Below, in pieces: positions 1 to 7,151 of a stretch of 64,000 bases of DNA. The notes under the pieces were generated by a model. That model had not been told where the DNA came from. It made no database searches and was given only the letters and a program-made list of their open reading frames with translations. Both the position numbers and the translations under genes were made by a program. Source of the stretch: Variovorax sp. MHTC-1. Its GTDB lineage: Bacteria > Pseudomonadota > Gammaproteobacteria > Burkholderiales > Burkholderiaceae_C. Each line of letters opens with the position of its first letter. The stretch's first letter is position 1. The stretch covers positions 558,001 through 622,000 of the forward strand of contig NZ_RWKI01000001.1 of the NCBI RefSeq assembly GCF_003984645.1, read 5' to 3'.

Positions 1-315
1 CATCAGCAGGTTGGCGAGCCACAGCGTGAGGCAATCGACCACCACCAGCGTGTGCGGCGCGCTCATCCTCGCCAAAGCGGGGCCGAGGGCGATCGGCTCC
101 TCCACGGTGGCGAGGCCCGGCACGCGCTGCGCGCGGTCCTCGCGATGCCGTGCGATGCGCTCGCGCATCTCGTCGTCATGCGGCATCGCGGTCGCGATCA
201 GCACCGCGTGGTGGCCGAGCGAGCGCTCCAACCACGCGGCCGCGCGCCCTTCGGCGCGGCGCGACTTGCCGCTGCGCTGACCGCCGAGGATCAGTTCGCG
301 GCGTGCGAAGTTCAT
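1..315 (-). CDS. cobU: Adenosylcobinamide kinase / adenosylcobinamide-phosphate guanylyltransferase (N-terminal part)
   Basis: The product should phosphorylate adenosylcobinamide and transfer GMP to it, in the cytoplasmic nucleotide-loop assembly of cobalamin salvage. Only the first 105 codons lie in the window; the gene runs off the left edge (family members are about 180-190 residues). Visible are a P-loop GGQRSGKS at residues 11-18 and, near residues 91-103, a VDCLTLWLANLL stretch, both typical of CobU/CobP. The ATG overlaps the stop of the upstream receptor gene as ATGA, so the two genes are translationally coupled and share the upstream cobalamin riboswitch. That context supports the cobalamin assignment. 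Confidence 0.9.
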   Translation of the reverse strand, partial: MNFARRELILGGQRSGKSRRAEGRAAAWLERSLGHHAVLIATAMPHDDEMRERIARHREDRAQRVPGLATVEEPIALGPALARMSAPHTLVVVDCLTLWLANLLM

Positions 316-2198
316 TTCGGCTGCCACCGCACGGTCAGGTAGGCAGCGCGTCCGCGCTGGTTGTAGCCATAGGCCGTTTCATACGTCACGTCGTTGAGGT
401 TCGTGATGCGTCCCTGCACCGACCAGTCCTTCGCCACCTGGTATTCGACGTAGAGATCGACCGTCGTGTAGTTGCCGAGTCTGCGCGTATTGGCCGTGTC
501 GTCAAAGCGGCGGCCGACGTGCAGCGCCGAGCCGCCGAACTTCCACGGCCCGACCGCGTAGTCGATGCCCAGGGAAACGGTGTTCTTCGCCCGGCGCGGC
601 AACTGCTTGCCGCTGACCTCGTTGCGCGGGTCCAGCGAATCCAGGTTCGCGTGGAGGCCCCAGGGTCCGAACTGGCCGTCGTAGCCCAGCGTCCAGCCTT
701 CGATGCGCGCGCGCGGCACGTTCTCGGCCCGGGTGGTGTTGGTGATGAAGCCGCGGATCCGGTTGTCGTAGCGCACCAGCTTGACGCTCTGGCCATCTTG
801 GCTCCAGGTGATGCCGACGTCGGTGTTCCTGCCCTCTTCCGGCTGCAGCTCGGGATTGCCGAAGTTGGGGAAGTAGAGCTGGTTGAACGAGGGCGCGACG
901 AAGCTGGTGCCGTGCGACACGTGGGCGCGCCAGTTCGGCGTGATGCGATAGCCGTAGCCGGCGAACCAGGTGTTGCTGTCGCCGAACTGCGAGTTGCGGT
1001 CGTGTCGTGCATCGACCTGCCAGCTATGGGCGCCGGCGCTGCCGTTGAGGCCGACGAAGGCCGAGTCGATGTCGCGCTTGGTCACCGTGTACGCGGTGTC
1101 GCTGTTCACCTCCTGCACGCGGCGTTCCAGCCCGGCGACCACGGTGCCGATCGGCGTCGCGATGTCGTTCTGCCACAGGTACTGGTCCTGCGTGGTTTCG
1201 AACAGGCCCGGCAGCGTTGCGGCGATGATGGAGCGCGAGTAGTCGCGGCTCTGTGCGTAGCGCAGCTGCGTCGACCAGTTCTGCGTCAGCTTGCCGCGCG
1301 CGCCGATGTACGCGGTCTGGGTGCGCACGATGCCGCGCGAATCGAATTCGAGGCCGTCGTCGAAATGGTTCACGCCTTCGGCGTACAGCAGACCGCTGTC
1401 GATCTTCCAGTCGGAATTGAGCTGCCAGCCGATCGATGCGTTCAGGGCGCTCTGCATGAAGGGATCGCGGTCGGGGTTGAAGTTGCCGAAGGGCGCCTTG
1501 CGGTTGGTCGCGGAGAAGCCCTTGTCGATCGTGCGTGCGACGTCGAGCGAATAGCTCACATCCCCGGTGGCGCCCAGGAAGCCCGCGCCGAGCTGCTTGT
1601 AGCCCTCGCTGCCGATCGTGGTCGACACCCGCGGGCTGAACGAATCCTCGCCCGGCTTGGCCCTGCGCGTGAAGATCTGCACCACGCCGCCCACGCCGTC
1701 GCTGCCGTAGAGCGCCGAGGCCGGCCCCTTGATCACTTCGATCCGGTCGATCATCTCGATTGGAATGTTCTCCCACGCCGGCGTCCCGAGCGTGCCGGAG
1801 CCGTAGCGCACGCCGTCGATCAGCAGGATCGTGTGCCGCGCCTCGGTGCCGCGGATGAAAACGCTGCTCGCCTTGCCCGCGCCGCCGTTGGCCGTCATCT
1901 GGACGCCGGCGACGCGCGCCAGCAGCTCGGGCAAGGTGCGGCCGGCCTGTCGCTCGATCTGCGCGCGTTCGATGACGACGGTGTCCGACACCAGTTCGTC
2001 GACGCGCGTGGGCGTGCGGGTTGCGGTCACCACCGTCTCGGTGAGTGTCGGCGCGGCGGCTTGCGCGAAGGCGAGCGCGGGCATGCCCAGCAGGGCGGCG
2101 ATCGACAGGGAAACGGCACTGGGCCGCGGAAGCGGACGCGACGAAGCACGCCCGGCGGCGCGTGCGGAAGAAACGCAGGTTGTCATCATGGGAAACAC
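312..2198 (-). CDS. btuB: TonB-dependent vitamin B12 receptor (BtuB-like)
   Basis: A 628-residue outer-membrane TonB-dependent transporter, close to the length of E. coli BtuB, predicted to import cobalamin or cobinamide. A signal peptide ends near residue 46 (after ALAFAQA). A TonB-box-like segment (TVVTATRTPTR) follows, then a plug domain with the hallmark VFIRGTEARHTILLIDGV and EVIKGPASALYGSDG blocks, then a 22-strand-type barrel rich in alternating aromatic residues. The frame begins at a GTG (2198); in-frame ATGs at 2189 and 2186 are equally possible because no clear ribosome binding site decides. It sits directly downstream of a cobalamin riboswitch and overlaps cobU, so the substrate is inferred with good support. 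Repression by adenosylcobalamin is expected. Confidence 0.88.
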   Translation of the reverse strand: MFPMMTTCVSSARAAGRASSRPLPRPSAVSLSIAALLGMPALAFAQAAAPTLTETVVTATRTPTRVDELVSDTVVIERAQIERQAGRTLPELLARVAGVQMTANGGAGKASSVFIRGTEARHTILLIDGVRYGSGTLGTPAWENIPIEMIDRIEVIKGPASALYGSDGVGGVVQIFTRRAKPGEDSFSPRVSTTIGSEGYKQLGAGFLGATGDVSYSLDVARTIDKGFSATNRKAPFGNFNPDRDPFMQSALNASIGWQLNSDWKIDSGLLYAEGVNHFDDGLEFDSRGIVRTQTAYIGARGKLTQNWSTQLRYAQSRDYSRSIIAATLPGLFETTQDQYLWQNDIATPIGTVVAGLERRVQEVNSDTAYTVTKRDIDSAFVGLNGSAGAHSWQVDARHDRNSQFGDSNTWFAGYGYRITPNWRAHVSHGTSFVAPSFNQLYFPNFGNPELQPEEGRNTDVGITWSQDGQSVKLVRYDNRIRGFITNTTRAENVPRARIEGWTLGYDGQFGPWGLHANLDSLDPRNEVSGKQLPRRAKNTVSLGIDYAVGPWKFGGSALHVGRRFDDTANTRRLGNYTTVDLYVEYQVAKDWSVQGRITNLNDVTYETAYGYNQRGRAAYLTVRWQPK

Positions 2199-2215
2199 AA
2201 GAGATCAAAGTCCGC

Positions 2216-2235
2216 CACCGGCTTCCCCGCCGGTG
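2216..2235 (-). promoter_or_regulatory. Hairpin between riboswitch and btuB start (possible expression platform)
   Basis: A perfect 7-bp inverted repeat (CACCGGC / GCCGGTG) with a 6-nt loop lies 17 nt upstream of the GTG start. It has no following U-tract, so it looks more like a structure controlling ribosome access than an intrinsic terminator. Its role as the switching element is inferred from position only. Confidence 0.45.
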
Positions 2236-2286
2236 CTTGGACGTCATGACCGCCTCATGCTTCACGCATGCGGCGGCCGCCTCGTT

Positions 2287-2490
2287 GGCCGGTATCCGGG
2301 CTGGCAGCGCGCCCTCGTCGCCTTCCCAGGCACCTGTTTCAGGGCGCCCAGTGGCTTGTTGACGGGGGTGGCACCGAAGGGGTGCCGTCTGCTTGACCGT
2401 TGCGGGGGCAGCGCAGGCTGGCTCGGCCCCGTGAGGCTTCGACTCCTGCTTCCCGTTGAACTGCGCCGCGTGAACCGCGGCGCGAGCACC
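2287..2490 (-). promoter_or_regulatory. Cobalamin (AdoCbl) riboswitch
   Basis: Read on the minus strand, the 5' part begins GGTGCTCGCGCC and continues with GGGAAGCAGG. The conserved core GCTGCCCCCGCAACGGT, the GCCACTG block, TGGGAAGGCG and the terminal B12-box-like GCCAGCCCGGATACCGGCC follow in canonical order. These are the diagnostic elements of the cobalamin riboswitch class. It precedes btuB-cobU on the same strand, so bound adenosylcobalamin should turn the operon off. The 5' and 3' limits are approximate. Confidence 0.93.
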
Positions 2491-2511
2491 AACGCGCGGA
2501 TTCTAAGCTCG

Positions 2512-2603
2512 CCCCCAGGCTGCGCGCACTTCGTGTCGCGCGCGCCTTCCCCCTCGCCGAGGGCAACACCAGCGGCCCGGCAGAGCCGGTTCCGCGGTGT
2601 TTC
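2512..2603 (+). repeat. Dispersed GC-rich intergenic repeat, family A, copy 1
   Basis: This copy starts with CCCCCAGGCT, has CACTTCGTGT and ends with GGCAACACCAGCGGCCCGG followed by GGTTCCGCGGTGTT. The same blocks recur at 3346-3438 (same orientation) and at 2674-2760 and 50437-50604 (opposite orientation). The central part of this copy has diverged (GCGCGCGC in place of the GGCCGCC block). It carries no coding signature. Together with copy 2 it forms a large inverted repeat between the riboswitch and the zapA cluster. Confidence 0.75.
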
Positions 2604-2673
2604 CCGAATAGCCTCGCACATCCCCCCATCGCTGCGCGCAGTCGGCCGCGCGTAGCGCGCCGGTTGGTGAGCC

Positions 2674-2760
2674 GCCGCGGAACCGGCTTTGCCGGGCCGC
2701 TGGCGGCGCCCCCTGCAAGGGGGGTTGGCGGCCACACGAAGTGGGCAAGCCTGGGGGTGT
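2674..2760 (-). repeat. Dispersed GC-rich intergenic repeat, family A, copy 2 (inverted)
   Basis: This is the reverse complement of the family A pattern: CCGCGGAACCGGCTTTGCC, then GGCGGCCACACGAAGTGGGC, then AAGCCTGGGGGTG. It lies only 70 bp from copy 1 in opposite orientation and ends 8 bp before the likely start codon of the next gene. An ATG inside the repeat could artificially extend that gene upstream; I do not use it. Confidence 0.78.
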
Positions 2761-2767
2761 ACTTAGA

Positions 2768-3001
2768 ATGCCCCCCATGCTTGCACCGAGCCGTATTGAA
2801 CAGATCGCCGAGCGCGTCGAACGTTTGCTTGTGCGCCACGAAGAAGTGCAGCGCACCAATGCGTTGCTGCTGGAGCAGGTGAACGCGCTCGCGCGCGAAC
2901 GCGATGCGCTCAAGTCGCGGCTGGCCGCGGCGCGTACGCGGCTCGATGCGCTGCTCGAACAGCTGCCGGCAGAACCCTCTCAAGACGCTCCCTCCTCCTA
3001 A
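2768..3001 (+). CDS. Small coiled-coil protein (TIGR02449-like, ZapB-type), upstream of zapA
   Basis: A 77-residue protein, almost all of it one predicted helix with heptad-like leucines (ERVERLLVRHEEVQ, LLLEQVNALARERDAL, LDALLEQL) and a short acidic Ser/Pro tail. Small coiled-coil proteins of this kind sit immediately upstream of zapA in many proteobacteria and are thought to act with the division apparatus. The start is ATG 2768 or ATG 2777 (MLAPSR); the sequence does not decide. An upstream in-frame ATG lies inside the dispersed repeat and is unlikely. The stop TAA overlaps the zapA ATG by one base (TAATG), which indicates coupled translation. Confidence 0.75.
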   Translation: MPPMLAPSRIEQIAERVERLLVRHEEVQRTNALLLEQVNALARERDALKSRLAAARTRLDALLEQLPAEPSQDAPSS

Positions 3002-3336
3002 TGAAACAAGTCGAAGTCCAGATCATGGGCCAGAGCTATCTGCTCGGCTGCCCCGAAGGCGGCGAGCCGCAGCTGCGCGAAGCCGTCGAGCGCGTCGATG
3101 CCGCGATGTGCAAGATCCGCGATGCGGGCAAGGTGAAGGCGCGCGACCGCATCGCGGTGCTGGCGTCGCTGAACCTCGCCTTCGACCTGGCCCAGCGCGA
3201 AGCGACGATCGCAGCGCCTGCAGCGCCGGCGGCCGCCCCTGCGGCGGGTTCGGATGCCGCGGCCGACGATGCCCGCGCCGTGCAGCTGATCCAGCGCCTC
3301 GACCAAGCCCTCGCCGGCGACGACCATTTGCTGTAG
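3001..3336 (+). CDS. zapA: Cell division protein ZapA
   Basis: A 111-residue ZapA, which binds FtsZ and bundles protofilaments at the Z-ring in the cytoplasm. The N-terminal globular domain begins MKQVEVQIMGQSYLLGCPEG, the classic ZapA opening. The conserved LREAVERVD helix and IAVLASLNLAFDL segment follow, then an Ala-rich linker and a short C-terminal helix. Length is typical. It overlaps the upstream coiled-coil gene by one base and is followed by a dispersed repeat and the 6S RNA gene, a conserved zapA-ssrS adjacency in proteobacteria. Confidence 0.93.
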   Translation: MKQVEVQIMGQSYLLGCPEGGEPQLREAVERVDAAMCKIRDAGKVKARDRIAVLASLNLAFDLAQREATIAAPAAPAAAPAAGSDAAADDARAVQLIQRLDQALAGDDHLL

Positions 3337-3345
3337 GACCAAGGC

Positions 3346-3438
3346 TCACCCCCAGGCTTGCCCACTTCGTGTGGCCGCCAACCCCCTCACCGGGGGCAAC
3401 ACCAGCGGCCCGGCAGAGCTGGTTCCGCGGTGTTCCTG
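3346..3438 (+). repeat. Dispersed GC-rich intergenic repeat, family A, copy 3
   Basis: This copy reads CACCCCCAGGCTTGCCCAC, then TTCGTGTGGCCGCCAACCC, then GGGGGCAACACCAGCGGCC and GGTTCCGCGGTGTTC. It has the best preserved full-length pattern of the four copies. It lies between zapA and the 6S RNA promoter region, starting 10 bp after the zapA stop. Its inner CCCCCTCACCGGGGG can fold into a short hairpin. Confidence 0.78.
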
Positions 3439-3526
3439 GAACAAGCCTCGTTGCATACCTCGCGGTGGCGTACGACCATGAAGAACTATGGGAGCGACGC
3501 TCGCGGTGTGGGCGTAAAATCCACCT

Positions 3527-3699
3527 CGTCTGCGGTGCGTGTCGGGCTTAATATTTCCTTGTTCCAATGCTCTACGGAGCAGGGCTTGGTATATCGCTTG
3601 GCGGGTGTGATCATCTCGCGTCAGATGAACCCGAAGCCTTGCTGCCCTCGCCCACCTGAACCCTGGTTCAGGATGCGAGTCCGGCCTCACTCGCAGACA
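3527..3699 (+). ncRNA. ssrS: 6S RNA
   Basis: About 170 nt. The closing stem is formed by GTCTGCG (3528-3534) with CGCAGAC (3692-3698), continued by GGGCT with AGTCC. The 3' half contains CCACCTGAACCCTGGTTCAGG, matching the conserved hairpin of 6S RNAs (CACCTTGAACCAAGGGTTCA in E. coli). A -10-like TAAAAT (3515-3520) is placed to start transcription at about 3527. The position directly after zapA is the usual one. 6S RNA sequesters sigma-70 RNA polymerase in stationary phase. The usual downstream fau (5-formyltetrahydrofolate cyclo-ligase) gene is not present; a TSUP exporter follows instead. Confidence 0.85.
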
Positions 3700-3712
3700 C
3701 CTTTTTCGCACG

Positions 3713-3746
3713 GCCACGGCCCCGTTTTCGGGGCCGTGGCTTTTTT
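3713..3746 (+). terminator. Intrinsic terminator after 6S RNA
   Basis: A perfect 12-bp stem (GCCACGGCCCCG / CGGGGCCGTGGC) with a TTTT loop is followed by six T residues (3741-3746). It lies 14 nt after the 6S RNA closing stem and 15 nt before the next start codon. Confidence 0.92.
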
Positions 3747-3761
3747 CAGAGACTTCTTTCG

Positions 3762-4577
3762 ATGACGATCGCCCCCCTGCTGGTCGCCGAACTCGCCGTG
3801 CTCGGCGTCGGCACCGGTTTTCTCGCCGGCCTGCTCGGCATCGGCGGCGGCATGCTGATGGTGCCCTTCATCACGATCATCCTGGGCCATCGCGGCGTAC
3901 CGTCCGACCTGGCGGTGAAGATGGCGATCGCGACCTCGATGTCGACCATCATGTTCACGTCCATCTCGAGCGTGATCGCGCACCACCGGCGCGGCGCCGT
4001 GCGCTGGGACATCGTGAAAAGGCTGTCGCCCGGCATCGTGATCGGCAGCCTGGTCGGCAGCCTCGGCGTGTTCGCCCTGCTCAAGGGCTCGGCGCTCGCC
4101 ATCCTCTTCGCGCTCTTCGTCGGCTTCTCGGCAACGCAGATGTTCCTCAACCGCAAGCCCAAGCCGACGCGCCAGATGCCGGGCACCGCGGGCCAGCTCG
4201 CGGGCGGTGGCGCGATCGGCTTCCTGTCGGGCCTGGTCGGCGCCGGCGGCGGCTTCATCAGCGTGCCCTTCATGACCTGGTGCAATGTGGCGATCCACAA
4301 CGCGGTCGCCACCAGCGCCGCCCTGGGCTTTCCGATTGCAGTGGCCAACGTGCTCGGCTACGTGGCCAGCGGCCTATCGGTGCAGGACCTGCCGGCGGGC
4401 TCGATCGGCTACATCTGGCTGCCGGCGCTGGCCGTGATCGCGGTCTGCAGCTTCATCACCGCCCCCCTCGGCGCCAAGGCCGCGCACAGCCTGCCGGTAT
4501 CGAAACTCAAGCGCGTGTTCGCGAGCATTCTCTATGTGCTGGCGGCCTACATGCTGTGGAAGGGCCTGCGCGGCTGA
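3762..4577 (+). CDS. TSUP-family (TauE/SafE, DUF81) membrane permease
   Basis: A 271-residue inner-membrane protein of the TauE/SafE family, probably an exporter of sulfite, sulfonates or other organic anions; the substrate cannot be read from sequence. It has about eight hydrophobic segments in two homologous halves. Each half carries a family-type motif: GFLAGLLGIGGGMLMVPFI near residues 20-38 and GFLSGLVGAGGGFISVPFM near residues 152-170. The length is normal. It starts at an ATG just past the 6S RNA terminator, so it should have its own promoter within or beyond that terminator, or depend on read-through. Confidence 0.88.
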   Translation: MTIAPLLVAELAVLGVGTGFLAGLLGIGGGMLMVPFITIILGHRGVPSDLAVKMAIATSMSTIMFTSISSVIAHHRRGAVRWDIVKRLSPGIVIGSLVGSLGVFALLKGSALAILFALFVGFSATQMFLNRKPKPTRQMPGTAGQLAGGGAIGFLSGLVGAGGGFISVPFMTWCNVAIHNAVATSAALGFPIAVANVLGYVASGLSVQDLPAGSIGYIWLPALAVIAVCSFITAPLGAKAAHSLPVSKLKRVFASILYVLAAYMLWKGLRG

Positions 4578-4686
4578 GCACAAGGCCCCTGCATCCGGTG
4601 GGCTTCTCTGTGCACATGCGGCACCTCGCCGTATAACCTTGCCATGCGGCGCTTTCGCCGCAGGTCGCAAGAAAACGAGGCAGTGC

Positions 4687-5112
4687 ATGAAGATCCTGAT
4701 CGCCGTCGACGGCAGTCTCCACACGCAGAAGGCGCTCGACTACCTGGCCGCACACCGCGCCATGTTCGTCGACGGCCATGAGCTGATCGTGGTGCACGTA
4801 TGCACCGGCCTGCCCGGCCATGCGGTCCGTCACCTCAGCAAGGATGTAGTGGACGACTACTACACGGAAGAAAACGCCAAGGTGCTGGAGCCGGTCAAGG
4901 CCTTCTTCGCCAGGCACGAGATCGGCAACTTCCGCACCGAACCGCGCCACGGCCACGCCGCCGAAGAAATCCTGAAGGCCGCGACGGCGGGCGGTGCCGA
5001 GCTGATCGTGATGGGCACCCACGGCCACGGCATCTTCGGCCGCGCGCTCATGGGCTCGGTGGCGACCAAGGTCGTTTCGGAGACGGACATCTCGGTGCTG
5101 CTGGTGCAATAG
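4687..5112 (+). CDS. Universal stress protein (UspA family)
   Basis: A 141-residue single-domain Usp. The N-terminus MKILIAVDGSLHTQKALDYL is the typical first strand and helix. The C-terminal GTHGHGIFGRALMGSVA gives the G-x2-G-x9-G-S/T nucleotide-binding pattern, so it is expected to bind ATP. Such cytoplasmic proteins help cells survive starvation and other stresses; the exact role is unknown. The ATG at 4687 follows GAGGCAGTGC, a reasonable ribosome binding site; a longer open frame upstream lacks Usp similarity. It is monocistronic by spacing. Confidence 0.92.
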   Translation: MKILIAVDGSLHTQKALDYLAAHRAMFVDGHELIVVHVCTGLPGHAVRHLSKDVVDDYYTEENAKVLEPVKAFFARHEIGNFRTEPRHGHAAEEILKAATAGGAELIVMGTHGHGIFGRALMGSVATKVVSETDISVLLVQ

Positions 5113-5218
5113 GCATGTTCCCGCGCGGCGGCGCGGCCGCGCTCGAAGGCGCAAACTTACGCCGGAAGCAGCTCGCGTGCGACAGCACCGACCCGCGCCC
5201 GGCGCTACCATCCGCCGC

Positions 5219-5602
5219 ATGTCCATCCAGCTCAATCACACGATCGTACGGGCCCGCGATCCACGGGCATCAGCGGTGTTCCTGGCGGAGATCCTCGGCC
5301 GCGGTGAGCCTGTTCCGTTCGGTCCGTTCCAGGGCGTCGAGGTCGACAACGGCGTCACCCTCGACTACATGCAGGTCGAGGGCGACATCCCGTGGCAGCA
5401 CCTGGCCTTCCTCGTGAGCGAGGCCGAATTCGACGACATCTTCGGCCGCATCCGCGAGCGCGGCCTGCCCTACTGGGCCGATCCGGGCCACCGCCGTCCC
5501 GGCGAGATCAATCACGGGGACGGCGGCCGCGGCGTCTACTGGAACGATCCCGACGGCCACAACCTCGAGATCCTCACGCGGCCCTACGGCAGCGGCAGCT
5601 AG
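5219..5602 (+). CDS. VOC-family (glyoxalase/bleomycin-resistance fold) protein
   Basis: A 127-residue protein with two beta-alpha-beta-beta-beta modules. The opening IQLNHTIVRARDPRASAVFL and the closing GRGVYWNDPDGHNLEILT are hallmarks of the vicinal oxygen chelate fold. Likely metal ligands are the His of LNHT and the Glu of LEIL, but the substrate is unknown: it could be a dioxygenase-like, isomerase-like or binding protein. The stop codon lies in CTAG (5599-5602), which is at the same time the stop of matB on the other strand, so the two genes are strictly convergent with no intergenic space. Confidence 0.83.
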   Translation: MSIQLNHTIVRARDPRASAVFLAEILGRGEPVPFGPFQGVEVDNGVTLDYMQVEGDIPWQHLAFLVSEAEFDDIFGRIRERGLPYWADPGHRRPGEINHGDGGRGVYWNDPDGHNLEILTRPYGSGS

Positions 5603-7149
5603 ACGAACAAGCCCTTGTGCTGCTCGCGCAGCAGCGCCTTCTGCACCTTGCCCATCGCATTGCGCGGCAGTTCGGAGACGACGAAGCAGCGCTTGGGAAT
5701 CTTGAAGTTGGCGAGCTTCTTCTTCAGCGCGCCGATGATCGCGTCGCCGTCGAGCGCCGCGCCGGGCTTGGGCGTGACGATGGCGATGCCGACTTCGCCG
5801 AAGTCCGGATGCGGCACGCCCACGAGCGCGCTCTCCGCCACGCCGGCCATTTCGTTGATGTAGCCCTCGATCTCGGCCGGGTAGACGTTGTAGCCGCCGC
5901 TGATGATCAGGTCCTTGCTGCGGCCGACGATGGTGACGTAGCCGAGCCCGTCGATCTTGCCGACGTCGCCGGTCTTGAAATAGCCGTCGGCAGTGAACTC
6001 TTCCTTGGTCTTCTCGGGCATGCGCCAGTAGCCGGCAAACACGTTGGGGCCGGCCACCTCGATGTGGCCGATCTCGTCCGTCGGACAGGGCTGGCCCGCG
6101 TCGTCGCGCACGCGCAGCTGCACGCCGGGCAGCGGAAAACCCACCGTCCCGCCGCGCCGCTGGCCCTGCACCGTGCTGTAGGGATTGGAGCTGAGCATGA
6201 CGGTCTCGCTCATGCCGTAGCGCTCGAGAATGGTGTGGCCGGTTCGCTCGCGCCAGGCTTCGAAGGTCTCGAGGAGCAGCGGCGCCGAGCCCGCAATGAA
6301 GAGGCGCATGCCGTTGCAGGCCTCGCGCGTCAGCCCAGGCTCGGCCAGCATGCGCACGTAGAGCGTGGGCACGCCCATGAACACGGTCGCTTCGGGCAGC
6401 CGGGCCACCACGCGCTTCGGATCGAACTTGTTGAGCCAGATCATCTTGCTGCCGCTGATCAGCGCGCCGTGGATGGCGACGAAGAGGCCGTGCACGTGGA
6501 AGATCGGCAGCGCATGGATCAGCACATCGCCGTCGCCCTTCGCGCCGGCGTGCCAGCCCCAGTAGTCCTTCAGCACCTCGGCGTTGGATCGCAGGTTGCG
6601 GTGCGTGAGCATCGCGCCCTTGCTGCGGCCGGTGGTGCCGCTGGTGTAGAGGATGGCGGCGAGATCGTCGTCCTTCTTCTGGGCGACGGTGTGGCGGTCG
6701 CTGCACTGTGCCGCGACCTGGAGCAGCGTGCCGCTGCGATCGTCGTCGAGCGTGAACACATGGCGGGTACCGGCCGCGGTCGCGATCGGCGCCACCCACG
6801 AAGCGTTCGCGCTGCTGCAGACCACCACCGCCGGCTCGGCATTGCCGATGAAGTACTCGATCTCGGCGCCGCGGTAGGCGGTGTTGAGCGGCAGGAACAC
6901 GTAGCCCGCGCGCAATGTCGCGAGGTAGAGCAGCATGGCCTCGACCGACTTCTCGACCTGGACCGCGATGCGGGCGCCCTTGTCGAGCTTCAGCGCCTCG
7001 AGCAGGTTCGCGATCATCGCGCTCGCGCGCTCCAGGTCGCGCCAGGAATAGAACAGGCCGTCGTCGGTCTCGACCGCGATGGCATCGAGATCAGCGGGGA
7101 AGGCCGCACGCAGCGCGGCATAGAGATTGGCGTTGGTCGTGTCGGTCAT
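5599..7149 (-). CDS. matB: Malonyl-CoA synthetase
   Basis: A 516-residue member of the ANL superfamily that converts malonate, ATP and CoA to malonyl-CoA in the cytoplasm. The adenylation motif YTSGTTGRSKGAMLTHRN lies near residues 168-185, SGGYNVYPAEIE in the hinge region, and the C-terminal catalytic lysine in RNAMGKVQK near residue 500. Overall similarity to MatB, and not just to generic acyl-CoA ligases, is supported by the neighbours: malonyl-CoA decarboxylase, a GntR regulator and a Bug receptor on the same strand. It is the last gene of the operon, 2 bp after the enoyl-CoA hydratase gene. Confidence 0.9.
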   Translation of the reverse strand: MTDTTNANLYAALRAAFPADLDAIAVETDDGLFYSWRDLERASAMIANLLEALKLDKGARIAVQVEKSVEAMLLYLATLRAGYVFLPLNTAYRGAEIEYFIGNAEPAVVVCSSANASWVAPIATAAGTRHVFTLDDDRSGTLLQVAAQCSDRHTVAQKKDDDLAAILYTSGTTGRSKGAMLTHRNLRSNAEVLKDYWGWHAGAKGDGDVLIHALPIFHVHGLFVAIHGALISGSKMIWLNKFDPKRVVARLPEATVFMGVPTLYVRMLAEPGLTREACNGMRLFIAGSAPLLLETFEAWRERTGHTILERYGMSETVMLSSNPYSTVQGQRRGGTVGFPLPGVQLRVRDDAGQPCPTDEIGHIEVAGPNVFAGYWRMPEKTKEEFTADGYFKTGDVGKIDGLGYVTIVGRSKDLIISGGYNVYPAEIEGYINEMAGVAESALVGVPHPDFGEVGIAIVTPKPGAALDGDAIIGALKKKLANFKIPKRCFVVSELPRNAMGKVQKALLREQHKGLFV

Positions 7150-7151
7150 GG

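Noticed and set aside
150-2249. 699-codon open frame opposite btuB
   Set aside because: It is antisense to a full-length TonB receptor with signal peptide and conserved motifs. Long shadow frames are expected at this GC content, and its translation is Arg/Ala/Val-rich without any domain.
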